A DNA stretch of 64,000 bases, taken from positions 1,712 through 65,711 of the forward strand of contig CH003387.1 in the NCBI GenBank assembly GCA_000149265.1, given 5' to 3'. The notes under the pieces are model-generated. The model made no database searches, was not told where the DNA came from, and worked only from the letters and a program-made list of their open reading frames with translations. Shown in pieces: positions 23,101 to 32,420 of the stretch. Within the stretch, counting starts at the first letter, position 1. Every line of letters begins with the position of its first letter. The DNA comes from Ciona savignyi (Eukaryota > Chordata > Ascidiacea > Phlebobranchia > Cionidae). The translations under genes were made by a program, and so were the position numbers.

Positions 23101-26100
23101 ATTGTAGCATCACGATTCCATTGAAGGGTTATACAGAATTAGATTCCACTTATAAAAATGAAAAATACACCTTCGTTAGGATATATATAACAAAAGTCAT
23201 TATGGCTATCACCATAAACGGCATTTTAAACAACTTAATTTGCAAACATTGTTTCTTTCAGAAATGCCGCAATTGGTTTCCACATTCGCTTCAGGTAATT
23301 TGTAAATAGTTATTTAAATATATAATTCCTGTTAAATTTCGCACTGATGTTTTGTTGAACTTAATATTCAAATTAAATACGATTTGTGTTACGGATAGAA
23401 TACGGGGTTGCATAGCCTAAACAGGTTTAAAGGTTACAGCCAAGAAAAAAGATTTATACGTCTTGAAAAGAGCGCCAGAGGTTAAACACGTAGTTCGGTA
23501 TTCGCTGCAAAGCTAGCAGTTCAGATGAGATTCGAATATTATGTCAACCTTTAGAAATTACTTTATGTGGCGGCTTTTCCCACATTCCTACAATCCCCCC
23601 ACAAACTTTGGCCGGTTATCACATGTTGAATTAATATTATTTATTTCCAACAAATTGCCTTACGGTGTTTCATTAGGACGGTCCTTCCTAATTAATGTTT
23701 TACGAAAGCTAAAACAAGAGTTATTTGGGCTGACTATCTTGTAAAACCGGTTCTCGGTCGACCTCTTGACTGTAAGCGCGAATACAATCAAAAAAATTTC
23801 CATCAGACGATAAAGAAACATAATCTGACAATTGATTTACGTTTGAACTGAGATTTTAATAAAAATAGCAAATCCAGCTATACGTGCACATTATACAAAA
23901 ATATTAGTACACAATTCCACCTTGATAAACGTGCCACACGTCCATATGCGTCATATTTATAGATAATTATTATAAATTGATTTCAGTTTCATGTGATTTT
24001 CGTGCAAGCGACGTAAAGGAAAATATGGTTTCGGTTATGTGCCCGTCGGGCTGTGGTGACGTAATCAACGACGTCATAGGGAGTGGGCCATATGCAGTGG
24101 AATCTAGTTTATGCGGTGCAGCAGTTCATCATGGTATCTTGCATGGTACGTGGGGACTAATAACCCGACATTTTGAGCTTTTATAACGAAATGTGTGTGT
24201 GAAGAATTTATGGGTTGAATTGCGTATGAAGGGCTGCTTCTCCAAGTAACAACTACTGCACTGTTAGTTTCATTTTACCCTATAAAATTGCCAATCCGTT
24301 GTATTATTATTACGTTTAAAACAACTCCCAAGGAAATTTCCCTCGGTGGTAATTGTGTCTTGGTAATTGTCATGATGTGTCTTGGTAATTGTGGCTGATT
24401 AACAGTGCTAACGGATCGTACTTAATGAAAAAAGTCATTTGATTTTGTAGGCAACCCGAGAAAAAGGTATATAATATATATTATGTATTGTTTAAGAACC
24501 TTAAAAAATAACGGAATTTGATGAAACCTGTAGCAACTGTATATATTTCTTTATGATTATCTTTGTATAGGAAACTTACAATTTTTCCCGGCAGATCATT
24601 TCGGGGGTGAAGTAACATTGAGGAAGGTCACGTGGTCGAATCATTACGTAGGCAGTCGACGTAATGGCGTGACGTCATTGGATAGCAATTCCTACTCAAG
24701 ATCATTTGTACTCGAAGGTGAAATATGGCAATTATGATATTTATTATAACAAATTATGAATTTTTTCAACAACTCGAGACATGAACTGATTAAGCAAACA
24801 CGTTGTTTTACAGTGTTTATTCATATTTATCCTTGTCGATTAAAATTCAAGTATAATCGGTTGAAGTCGTGACACACCTTGTGCCCGCACTCGGCTTACC
24901 GGAGCTAATACAGTTTGTGGATAGATGATTCCTCACCTTTTGATGAGTCAGTCACGGGAAATTTTAGTGGTACATCTCGATTCTACATAAGTGCAATCAT
25001 ATTTCGCTGTGTTTAATTTACGTTTAACCTGAATTAAGCTCTAACTGCTCATACTCGATGTTAATACGTGATATATATTGACAGAACATTATAGAATATT
25101 GTGGGCGGTTTTATCGATCAAAATGTTTTTTTTGGTCAGATTAATTAGATAAAAGGTGAGCATCGCCAAGACCATAGGGAAACACGCTTACCCCAATAAT
25201 CTAAAAGAGCCTACTCCAATACCTCTACTTTTATCGGCTCTTCAGCCTCTCTTGTTTTAACATTTGTTCTAATTGGCTTCCGGTAAAAGTGCTTTGCTTC
25301 ACCCCGATATATTTTACTATGCTACCCTATGAGTAAAAGTCTAGTATACGTTCCTGGGTTTTATTGATTTTAAAACTAACTTATTATTACAGAGCCAATA
25401 AAGACGAACCCCGAGATTTTAGAAGGTGAATAAAACATGGCGATAATTGTAATTTCTCGGTTTTGTAACAATAACTGGTTTGACGGAGCCCTTAGTTTAT
25501 AAACTATGTTTTGTTCTTGCTACCCTTGATATTATGCACTATGGTATCGCCATATTACGGTACTGCAACATATAGCCAGACAGTAAATAAAATTCTCGCA
25601 GTTTCTTGTACGACCAAGGCTTCAGATATTTTAGACAACACATTCACTGTTATCTGCCCTGAAAATTGCTTGAGAACTAATCCGTTAGACGGCGTAGTTG
25701 GCACTCGGATTTACGCAGATTCAAGTGAGATATGCAAAGCTGCTATTCACTTCGGAAGCATTACTGGTAACTTTTCTTTATTTGTTTGTGAAATTTCTTT
25801 AAATAATAATCAAACCCAACCTTAATTTCTGGAACAATGAATAATTTTCTTAATTAATTTTTCTTTATTCCAACCAACGGTATTCACTATACATATGCCG
25901 ATAAATTATCTAAAAAAATTACTATATTTAAACTCCTAAAACAACAAAAGCAATTAAACCGTTTATTACAAATAACATTCAGAAGAGGCCGGCGGTGTGG
26001 TAACAGTTCGAAAAATGGGTAAAACGAGTTACTTTACCGGAACCGAAATGAATGGAATTCAAAGCGAATCTATGGATGGAAAGCCACACATTTCTTTCGT

Positions 26101-29100
26101 GTTTGGAGGTAAAAATAGCTTTATAAGATTTTACAAATACAACTCGTACAAACATTCAAGTAGCTGAAGTTATTGCGTGTGTGGGGTAATCAATGATATT
26201 AACTTTAGTGTAAAGTGGCTTGGTAAAGCTGCACAGTAACGCGACAACCCAGGCCCACAATTATGTCAGTGGGCCTGTTACAGTGTGTATCAGGCATAAA
26301 TTCCAATTTGGACGACTTATTAGTTACCACTGGTTTGCGTAATGTGAAGTGGCTTGCTCAGGTGAGCAGTAATACAAAACACCTCCTGCTCACAGTCAAG
26401 CACATTAATAAAACAGTAATACAATACAAACGCATGCCCACAATTGTGTTGCTGGAGCCATTACAGTGTGTGGATAATCGGATATGACTTTCAATTTGGA
26501 TGATTTATTACATTCCACTGGGATGGAGCAATGTAAAGTGGCCTTTGGAATTGAACAGTTCTGTTCCTCATTCAAGTCGCCGAATGTACATCACTTTATT
26601 AAGCATTAAATATAAATCGCATAAAAGGTAAAGTCAAATAATAACACATTTTCAGGAAACTTGGAAAATACCAAAATTCCAGTTAAAGGTAAGATGGCTA
26701 ATTACTTGCTTTTTAATATTTGCTATGTATGTGCCCTTGGTTAATACAAACCAGAGATATCCTATTTTAAAATAGACATATCGCAATACTTTACACCAGT
26801 GGTTCTCAAACTTTTCCAGCTCGTGGCACACTAAGAAAATTCTAAAAAATTCGCTGCACACTTGAACAAAACAAATTAAATCAAAGAATTTTATATAGCA
26901 AATTTTAATAGGATGGGTGTGCTTGTCGTTTGGCACAAATAAGATCGCAACGAGGTTCCATTTTTGACAAACACAAACGCATTTCGTCGTCAATTCCAAC
27001 TGAGTACTCAATAAAAGTTTAAATGAGATCAAATAACTAAAGTTTGCTTATGGAATAATCTTATTAATAAAATGTTTAATCTCCTGTCATCTAGGTAGTT
27101 TTCGTGCTGCTTAACTCAGCGTGCAGGACAAAATGTGATGCATGTGTTAAAATTATATTAATACACCACACTGAACAATGAATTGTGCTTATGACATGAC
27201 AATCACCCTTAAATTATCGCTACCCATAGGAACATAGCAATACTGTCTACTCTACTTGCTACTAAACTTGAGAAAAGACATTTCTGTGCATTAAAGTCGC
27301 ATATGCCCAATTTTCCCACTCGTAACACAAAATTCCAAAAAGTTTCGCGGCACACCTGAGAATCTCAAACGGCACACTAGTGTGCCGCGGCACACAGTTT
27401 GAGAAACACTGCTTTACACTTACCCTGTAGCCGAAAAATCCAGTTTTATTGTATCAGAACAAAGATGGATTTGTTAACCATGATTATTTCAGTTTCGTGC
27501 AAATTCGCTGCCCACAATGCACTTCAAACGGAATATGACGTCATATGCCCGGAATTTTGTCCCTCTGTAGCAACATCTAGCGGTAGATACCCGGCATACA
27601 AAAGCATTTGTGGGGCAGGTATATTTTGTTAAATTAAAATATCGCACGAAGGCAGAACTTATGCTGAAACAAACAAGTGCGCCCATTTTCAGTGACCACA
27701 GCAATTGCTGTGCGTAGTTGTTGACTGTATAGATTTTATCCAATTCATTATGTTCTGGATAAAACGAAATATATAAGTCAATTGGACGTAATCTGACGAT
27801 TGTCCGTGTTTTAACCTACTTGATTTTCCTATTCACGGTATATTTATCACTATCACGCTTGTAGTTCATGGCCAATATGGCTTAAATAAGGCGTAGACGG
27901 TTAAAAACGTGTCGAATGCGTCACAAATTGAACCACCGATGCATATGTATACGATTAAACTGTACACAGAGTAATGTCGACAAAAAAAGTAATATATTTG
28001 TAGCACAAAATCTCCCTAATGAAGTAGTGAGGGTAATTAGGACAACTGGAAGCCTCGGTAACCGATTGAAGGGAATGAAAGGACCGAATCCCACCGATGA
28101 CGAAATGTACGAATACAAAGGAGAGTTTGTGGTAGCGGGTGAGTGACTGATGTATTACAGCGGGAATGATTCTGAATAAGTTTACATGGTTTCATATTAA
28201 TTTAACCTCTGGCTAGGACCAAAAACACACAAGTATACACCACGACAAATAATAAATTAAACAAATTTTAACCCACCCAAGTATATCAATCCCAACAAAA
28301 TCTTCATTCATTACGCAAGTGTAATATATCTTAGCAGGCGATTAATTAATTAATTTCATATAGCACAAGCGAGAACGGAGACATACGTCTACACAGGTAA
28401 TTTGTTTTTAATTAAACCGTGTGGGTGGTAATAGAAGGATAAAATATACATGATTTTCCCCGTGAATGAAAAACTCAACGTGCTTTATAATCGCCAGATA
28501 ACCGCGCCCACCGTCGGGTTACCGGAGCTATTGCAGTGTGTTGTGTGTAATTAAGACATTCCTTTAATTTGGTAGAAATTGGGTTTAGGCAATGTCCGTT
28601 GAGTGCCTTTCTTAAGGACACAACATACAACTAGCTACCAGTTTTAAACCTGCATTTTTTTAAACTAGAATCTAAACTAGAGAGTGTCAACCACGTGTTA
28701 ACCATCACTATTTGTAAAACACATGTTGTATAACTTATACATGCTACAGGGTCCCTAACCACAATTTGTATTTTATACACTAAGTATGTAGTTTTTGTTT
28801 CTGCAAGCATAAACGCATGGGTCCCATAGTTAACATACCAAACTTATTTTCCATGTTTAGTTAAATAAAGAACAAACGTCTTAAATTTACGAACATTTCA
28901 ACAAAAATGTTTTAAATTATAGCTTCTTTTCAAGCGCTGTATAATGAAAGAAAGCTAAATTCCCCAAACAGCCCGATTTAGTTTTTCATTGTTTCAGGGA
29001 ATTCCCCTGGGTTTAGTAGATAAGTTTTTACATAAGTAAGTCATGCTATGTAACAATTCTTAAAGTTTTAATCTGATTTGTCGACTTCTTGTTGGAGATG

Positions 29101-32100
29101 TCGGTGCGATAGGCTATGGCGTGCCTGTCACAATCACAATTCAGAAACATATCTTCGTTTTCATGGAAATTAACCTATAAGTAAATGTTTTCATTTTTTT
29201 AATTGGAACAGAGTGTCTAATGTTTTAACATTTTACCGAATTTTAATAAAATTAGAGCAGCCGTTCAAGCGCTATGGCTACAAAATCTAATTTATTAGAA
29301 AAAAAAACGTTTTGGTGTTTAACGTCTGAGGGGAATTCCCCAAGATTCATTACCCAAAATTTTGGCTTCTGCATATATAGACCATGTTGTCTTACAAATG
29401 TCCAATTTTCATTGCGATTTCATTACTCCTCTTGGGTAGATGTCGAGGCGACATGGCATTCTTGTCATCATGATTTAAGAACATATCCTATTTTTTGGGT
29501 ATTTCCCTTGGTAATTTTATTATTTCTTTCAAGTGTTAAATCAATGACTAATGCACTTACATTCCACCAAATCTAATTTAAATTGTAACAGCCGTTCACG
29601 CGCTATGCCCAAAAAAGTCTATTTTTTAGAAAAAAAATAGCGTTTTGGTTTTTAAGGTCTAAGGGGAATTTCCCTAGATTTATCAACCAACATTTTGGTT
29701 TCTGCATATCTCGACCATGTTCTCTTACAAATGTCAAATTTTCATTGCGATTCCATTACTTCTGTTGGTTGATGTCGGGGCGACATGGCGTGCCTGTCAC
29801 AATCATGATTTGAGAACAAAATCCTATTTTTTAGGGTATTTCCCTAAGTAATTTTTTTATGTTTTTTAAGCGTATAATCAGTGACTAATGCACTTACATT
29901 CCACCAAATTTGATTCAAATTGTAGTATCCGTTTAAGCGCTATGACCAAAAAAGGCTATTTTTTTAGAAAAAAATACCGTTTTGGTTTTTAACGCCCCAG
30001 GGTAAGTCCCCTGAGTTTATCACCCAAAATATTAGTTTCTGCATATCTAGACCATGTTGTCTAAAAAATGTCACATTTTCATTGAAATTCCATTACTCGT
30101 TCTGGTAGATGTCGGGGCGACATGGTATGCCTGTCATAATTATGATTTGAGTACAAAATCTTATTTTTTAGGGTGTTTTCCTAGGTAATTTTTTTATTTC
30201 TTCCAAATGTTAAATCAGTGCCTAATGCACTTACATTCCACCAAACTTGATTAAAATTGGAGTAGCCGTTCAAGCGCTATGCCACAAAAAGCTAAATTTT
30301 TCACAAAAAATACCGTTTTGGTTTTTAACCTACCAGGGGAATTCCCCTGAATAAATCACCCAAAATTTTGGTTTCTGCATATCTAGACCATGTTGTCTAG
30401 CGAAAGGCTAAGTTTCATTACGATTCGATTATTCCTTCTGGTAGATGTCGGGGCGCCATGCCATGCCTGTCAAACCTTTGACGAAAAAAAAAAAAAAAAA
30501 AAAGAAAAAAAAAAGAAAAAAAAAAACGGACAAAAACAATATGTGTCCCATTTTTCCAAATGGGACCCATAATAACATAAAATACAGTTCAAATGTCGAA
30601 TTTTAGTCTCATGCACCACGAGAGCGGATGAAGTACAAGATCACGTGTTCGCAGCCATCTGCCCGGCTGGGTGTTTGCATTCCCTTCATAAACTCTGGGG
30701 AAGCGAGGTTTATACCGGGGATTCATACATTTGCTCAGCGGCACTACACCATGCACGAATAACAAGTAAATATGATGAGTTGAATCAAATCTTTGTCAAT
30801 AATCAAGCTGATCTACATCATGTCTGAGTAACGTGTCGTCCAAATTAAAAGTCATGTCTGATTACCAACACAAAACAGGAATGTCCTGTTAATCACATGT
30901 ATGATATAGAATATTCATGTTTGTCCCATGAATGGGAAAACGCAACGGCGTTAACACACGGACAATCGTTAGGTCACTTCGCGCCCATCGTTGGATTACC
31001 GAAGCAATTACAGTGTGTTGGTATGATTGAGACCTTCCTTCAATTTAGTAGAACCCATTAATCCGCTGGGTTCAGGCAATGTCCGTTGCCAATAATAAAA
31101 CAGAGGAGCGACGACCAGTTTGAAACTACAAACTTTCGGTTGAAAGGCGTCGCAATAACTCATCAAGCTAATCGGTCGGACAACGTAGAAAGGATTATGT
31201 GCCCACACTCCCATTGATTGTCTTTCAGACAAAGGCGGCGTTGTCAATGTGCGGAAACAATCAGGTGCCGTGACGTCATACACCGGTTCAACTGAAAACA
31301 AAATCACGAGTTTGTCACGTGACGAAACCTGGGCTACGTCATTCGTTTTTCAAAGTAAGTAATTTAAAAAAAAATTCCTGCATACAATTCCTGTTTTCCC
31401 TAAAACTTTAAATAGAGTTGAAACTTGTATTAGAAGGTTTACACAAAGTACCGTTACGACAATTCATTAAATACTTTTCTTGTTGCAGATACATATGATT
31501 ACAGCTCGTCAGTATTTACAGGTACGCAACCCCAAAGTTTTAACAACTGACCTACAAATACTGTAATGTTGCGTAAAAATCAAAACTCACATAGTGAAGC
31601 TCCAGTGATCCTGGGTTCGAAACCAGGCCCGGTATTACAGACCTAGTAAAGTATCCAGTGATCCTGAGTTCGAAACCAGGCCTGGTATAAACATACCTAG
31701 TAAAGTATCCAGTGATCCTGGGTTTGAAACCAGGCCTGGTATAAACATACCTAGTAGAGAATCCAGTGATCCTGGAATCGAAACCGGGCCTGGTATAAAT
31801 ATACCTAGTGCAGAATCCAGTGATCCTGGGTTCGAAACCTTTATTGTGGCTGGGAAAGTCTACCTTTTAAAACGTCCTTCACCATTATGTCACCGTAATA
31901 TTAGGTTATGTTAACTTTATAGTGAACTGCGACACACGGATCTCCGCATTCGAAGACGGCGGTATATCTGTGATATGTCCTCCTAACTGCCCCACTACAC
32001 AGGAAGGCGCGGATGAATTTATTTGCACTTCGGCCATCAGCAGTGGAAGAATAACTGGTAAGTGTGGACATCAATATTAACCTGATGATGATATCTTCTT

Positions 32101-32420
32101 CGCATGTGGTTGGTTGAAAACAGGTTACAACCTTGCAAAAGCTCTATCGTAGTCACTGTGGGCACGAAATATATTACCTTTTACCTTGACAAGCAATCAT
32201 GTACAACACATGTTTGTTATTGCTCCAACCCAGTGGTATCTAATAAGTGGTCCACATTGAAAGTCATGTCTGATTATCACAAACTTTAAGAGCTCCAGCA
32301 ACTCGACTGTGGGCATGAAGAAAAAATATTAGTTAGGACCTCAGCAAATGACTGAGAGCTTCGTGAAATAAACAATTATGAAACATTTTTACAGAGAAAG
32401 GTGGGATTGTTCCGATTTGA
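17053..32420 (+). CDS. Secreted protein with seven LCCL domains, 22 exons, about 721 residues
   Basis: Joined exons: 17053-17109, 17736-17802, 19574-19732, 20255-20377, 20841-20873, 21659-21817, 22918-23040, 23262-23294, 23987-24145, 24595-24717, 25393-25425, 25602-25766, 25983-26108, 26656-26688, 27493-27618, 28004-28138, 28364-28396, 30607-30765, 31229-31354, 31489-31521, 31923-32057, 32395-32420. They total 2,166 nt in one open frame. Exon 1 encodes a signal peptide (MTTSFFIILTVVVNL); exon 2 opens with IVCASPSNDHD. Then come seven LCCL modules, each an exon pair followed by a 33-nt linker exon, the last lacking the linker. All module introns are phase 1. No membrane segment or GPI signal is seen. 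LCCL domains (cochlin, factor C, CRISPLD) bind extracellular ligands, including microbial products in some proteins. Function here is inferred only from that. Confidence 0.85.
17395..17630 (+). repeat. tRNA-headed SINE, full-length-like copy in LCCL gene intron 1
   Basis: The head TAGTCTAGTGGTTAAGTGC and the later GGTTACAGGTTCAAAACTGG resemble pol III A and B boxes. A shared body follows (ATACAACACACTGCAATAGC, then GGGCGCGAGGTGA, then CACGAGGATGAATATCCTAT). The same body recurs many times in the window on both strands, including 20005-20190, 28433-28665, 30905-31170, 33305-33590, 36768-36970, 46335-46520 and 58750-58925. It is too degenerate for a working tRNA. Confidence 0.75.
17993..18095 (+). 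repeat. Second dispersed repeat family (GTAAAGTGGCTTGCTCAGGTG type)
   Basis: TGTAAATTGGCTTGCTCAGA, then CACAGTCGAGTCGCTGGAAG and GTGTGGATAATCAGACAT, recur at about 26212-26500, 40490-40600 and inverted at about 49980-50130. Part of it forms the 109-bp tandem array at 47770-48345. Confidence 0.65.
18340..19290. mobile_element. DNA transposon remnant with 25-27-bp terminal inverted repeats, flanked by TA
   Basis: The left end GGGGAAGAGTGGGTAAAATG and the right end CATTTTACCCACTCTTCCCC are perfect inverses over 20 bp and extend further. TA lies at both outer edges (18338-18339 and 19291-19292). TGGGCC/GGCCCA motifs recur inside. The 951-bp interior has no transposase frame. A TA duplication would fit Tc1/mariner-like elements, but the family is not proven. 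It sits in the intron before LCCL module 1. Confidence 0.75.
19574..20873 (+). CDS. LCCL module 1 (exons 19574-19732, 20255-20377, linker 20841-20873)
   Basis: The first exon starts after TTTTTCAG and gives VSCYVRGDD, IQCPSNC, VWGSGLYS and ICASAIHDGRIT. The second gives GGIVTIKKVKGRVNYD and FLFQ, the closing strand of the LCCL fold. The linker exon adds AYVIRQPLYA. Sizes are 159, 123 and 33 nt. Confidence 0.85.
21659..23294 (+). CDS. LCCL module 2 (exons 21659-21817, 22918-23040, linker 23262-23294)
   Basis: Motifs: VSCLARADF, YDVICPPGCDV, IWGTGWYK, GAAIHAGVV, then GGKFKVVKRPGK and NGVTS. Sizes are 159, 123 and 33 nt, identical to module 1. The linker encodes MPQLVSTFAS. Its first intron holds a 244-bp hAT-like MITE and two long inverted repeats. 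Confidence 0.85.
21868..22111. mobile_element. hAT-like MITE (about 244 bp) in LCCL module 2 intron
   Basis: The left end CAGGGTCGGCAACC and right end GGTAGCCGACCCCTA are inverse repeats in the CAGGGGTCGG style of hAT elements. The flanks (GACAAGAG and GACTACAC) match only partly, so the target duplication is degraded. Confidence 0.6.
22227..22336. repeat. Two adjacent long inverted repeats (hairpins)
   Basis: Arms 22227-22252 and 22261-22286 pair over 26 bp with two or three mismatches around an 8-base loop. Arms 22297-22312 and 22321-22336 (AAAAGGTCAAGTATTT) pair perfectly over 16 bp. They are probably the remains of a foldback element in the LCCL intron. Confidence 0.7.
23987..25425 (+). 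CDS. LCCL module 3 (exons 23987-24145, 24595-24717, linker 25393-25425)
   Basis: Motifs: VSCDFRASDV, VMCPSGCGDV, VIGSGPY, LCGAAVHHGI, then GGEVTLRKV and NGVTSL, SFVLE. Sizes are again 159, 123 and 33 nt. The linker encodes PIKTNPEILE. Confidence 0.85.
25602..26688 (+). CDS. LCCL module 4 (exons 25602-25766, 25983-26108, linker 26656-26688)
   Basis: Motifs: VSCTTKASDI, VICPENC, VVGTRIYADSSEICKAAIH, then GGVVTVRKMGKTSYFTG, NGIQS and ISFVF. It is the closest match to the general LCCL pattern in the array. Sizes are 165, 126 and 33 nt. The linker encodes NLENTKIPVK. Confidence 0.88.
26798..27411. mobile_element. hAT MITE (614 bp) with perfect 8-bp TSD, in the intron before LCCL module 5
   Basis: The ends CAGTGGTTCTCAAACT and AGTTTGAGAAACACTG are 16-bp inverted repeats with one mismatch. 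CTTTACAC flanks both sides (26790-26797 and 27412-27419). No transposase is encoded. The right end contains GTGTGCCGCGGCACAC, itself palindromic. The insertion lies only about 70 bp upstream of the module 5 exon. Confidence 0.9.
27493..28396 (+). CDS. LCCL module 5, first exon 33 nt short (27493-27618, 28004-28138, linker 28364-28396)
   Basis: Motifs: VSCKFAAHNA, YDVICPEFC, then SICGAG directly at the donor, so the A-I-H-x-G-x-I-T segment present in modules 1-4 and 6 is missing. The second exon (start after TTTGTAG at 28001-28003) gives EVVRVIRTTG and EYKGEFVV, a poor match that lacks the GG start. The frame is kept. This domain is probably altered or unfolded. A second acceptor choice upstream is possible but breaks phase. 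Confidence 0.7.
28676..30575. repeat. Composite dispersed repeat, copy 2, with 337-bp tandem units
   Basis: It shares its start (CTAGAGAGTGTCAACCACGT), order and terminal hairpin (GTCCCATTTTTCCAAATGGGAC) with 11480-13755. Internally the phrase ATGCACTTACATTCCACCAA recurs at 29551, 29888 and 30225, exactly 337 bp apart, with an older unit before. Each unit holds palindromes (GGGGAATTCCCC, TTAGGGTATTTCCCTAA). A poly-A-rich run (30484-30530) precedes the end hairpin. It lies in the LCCL gene intron before module 6. Confidence 0.85.
30607..31521 (+). CDS. LCCL module 6 (exons 30607-30765, 31229-31354, linker 31489-31521)
   Basis: Motifs: VSCTTRADEV, AICPAGC, LWGSEVYTGDSYICSAALH, then GGVVNVRKQSG, SYTGS and TSFVFQ. 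Sizes are 159, 126 and 33 nt. The linker encodes TYDYSSSVFT. The intron before this module carries the second composite repeat (28676-30575). Confidence 0.85.
31600..31840. repeat. 54-bp tandem repeat, 4.5 copies, with tRNA B-box-like core
   Basis: Copies start at 31601, 31654, 31708, 31762 and 31816 with TCCAGTGATCCTG. Each holds a GGTTCGAAACC-like core, which resembles a pol III B box, followed by AGGCCTGGTATAAACATACC. It lies in the LCCL gene intron between linker 6 and module 7. Confidence 0.85.
31923..32420 (+). CDS. LCCL module 7, truncated, with stop (exons 31923-32057, 32395-32420)
   Basis: Motifs: VNCDTRISAFEDGG, VICPPNCPTTQ, FICTSAISSGRIT. The first exon is 135 nt, 24 nt shorter than usual, lacking the G-x-x-x-Y-x segment before the IC motif. 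The last exon gives EKGGIVPI and a TGA at 32418-32420, so the second half of the domain is cut off. No AATAAA is obvious just downstream. Confidence 0.75.

Noticed and set aside
25511..25825. Frame starting MFLLPLILCTMVSPYYG that looks like a signal peptide leading into LCCL module 4
   Set aside because: It reads through the intron and the acceptor at 25601. The acceptor, phase and neighbouring modules agree on an internal exon starting at 25602. An alternative promoter is possible but unsupported.
28676..30575. Helitron (because of the terminal hairpin)
   Set aside because: No TC start or CTRR end is seen next to the hairpin, and the interior is tandem repeats.
31600..31840. CRISPR array
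   Set aside because: It is a continuous tandem repeat with no unique spacers, in a eukaryotic intron.
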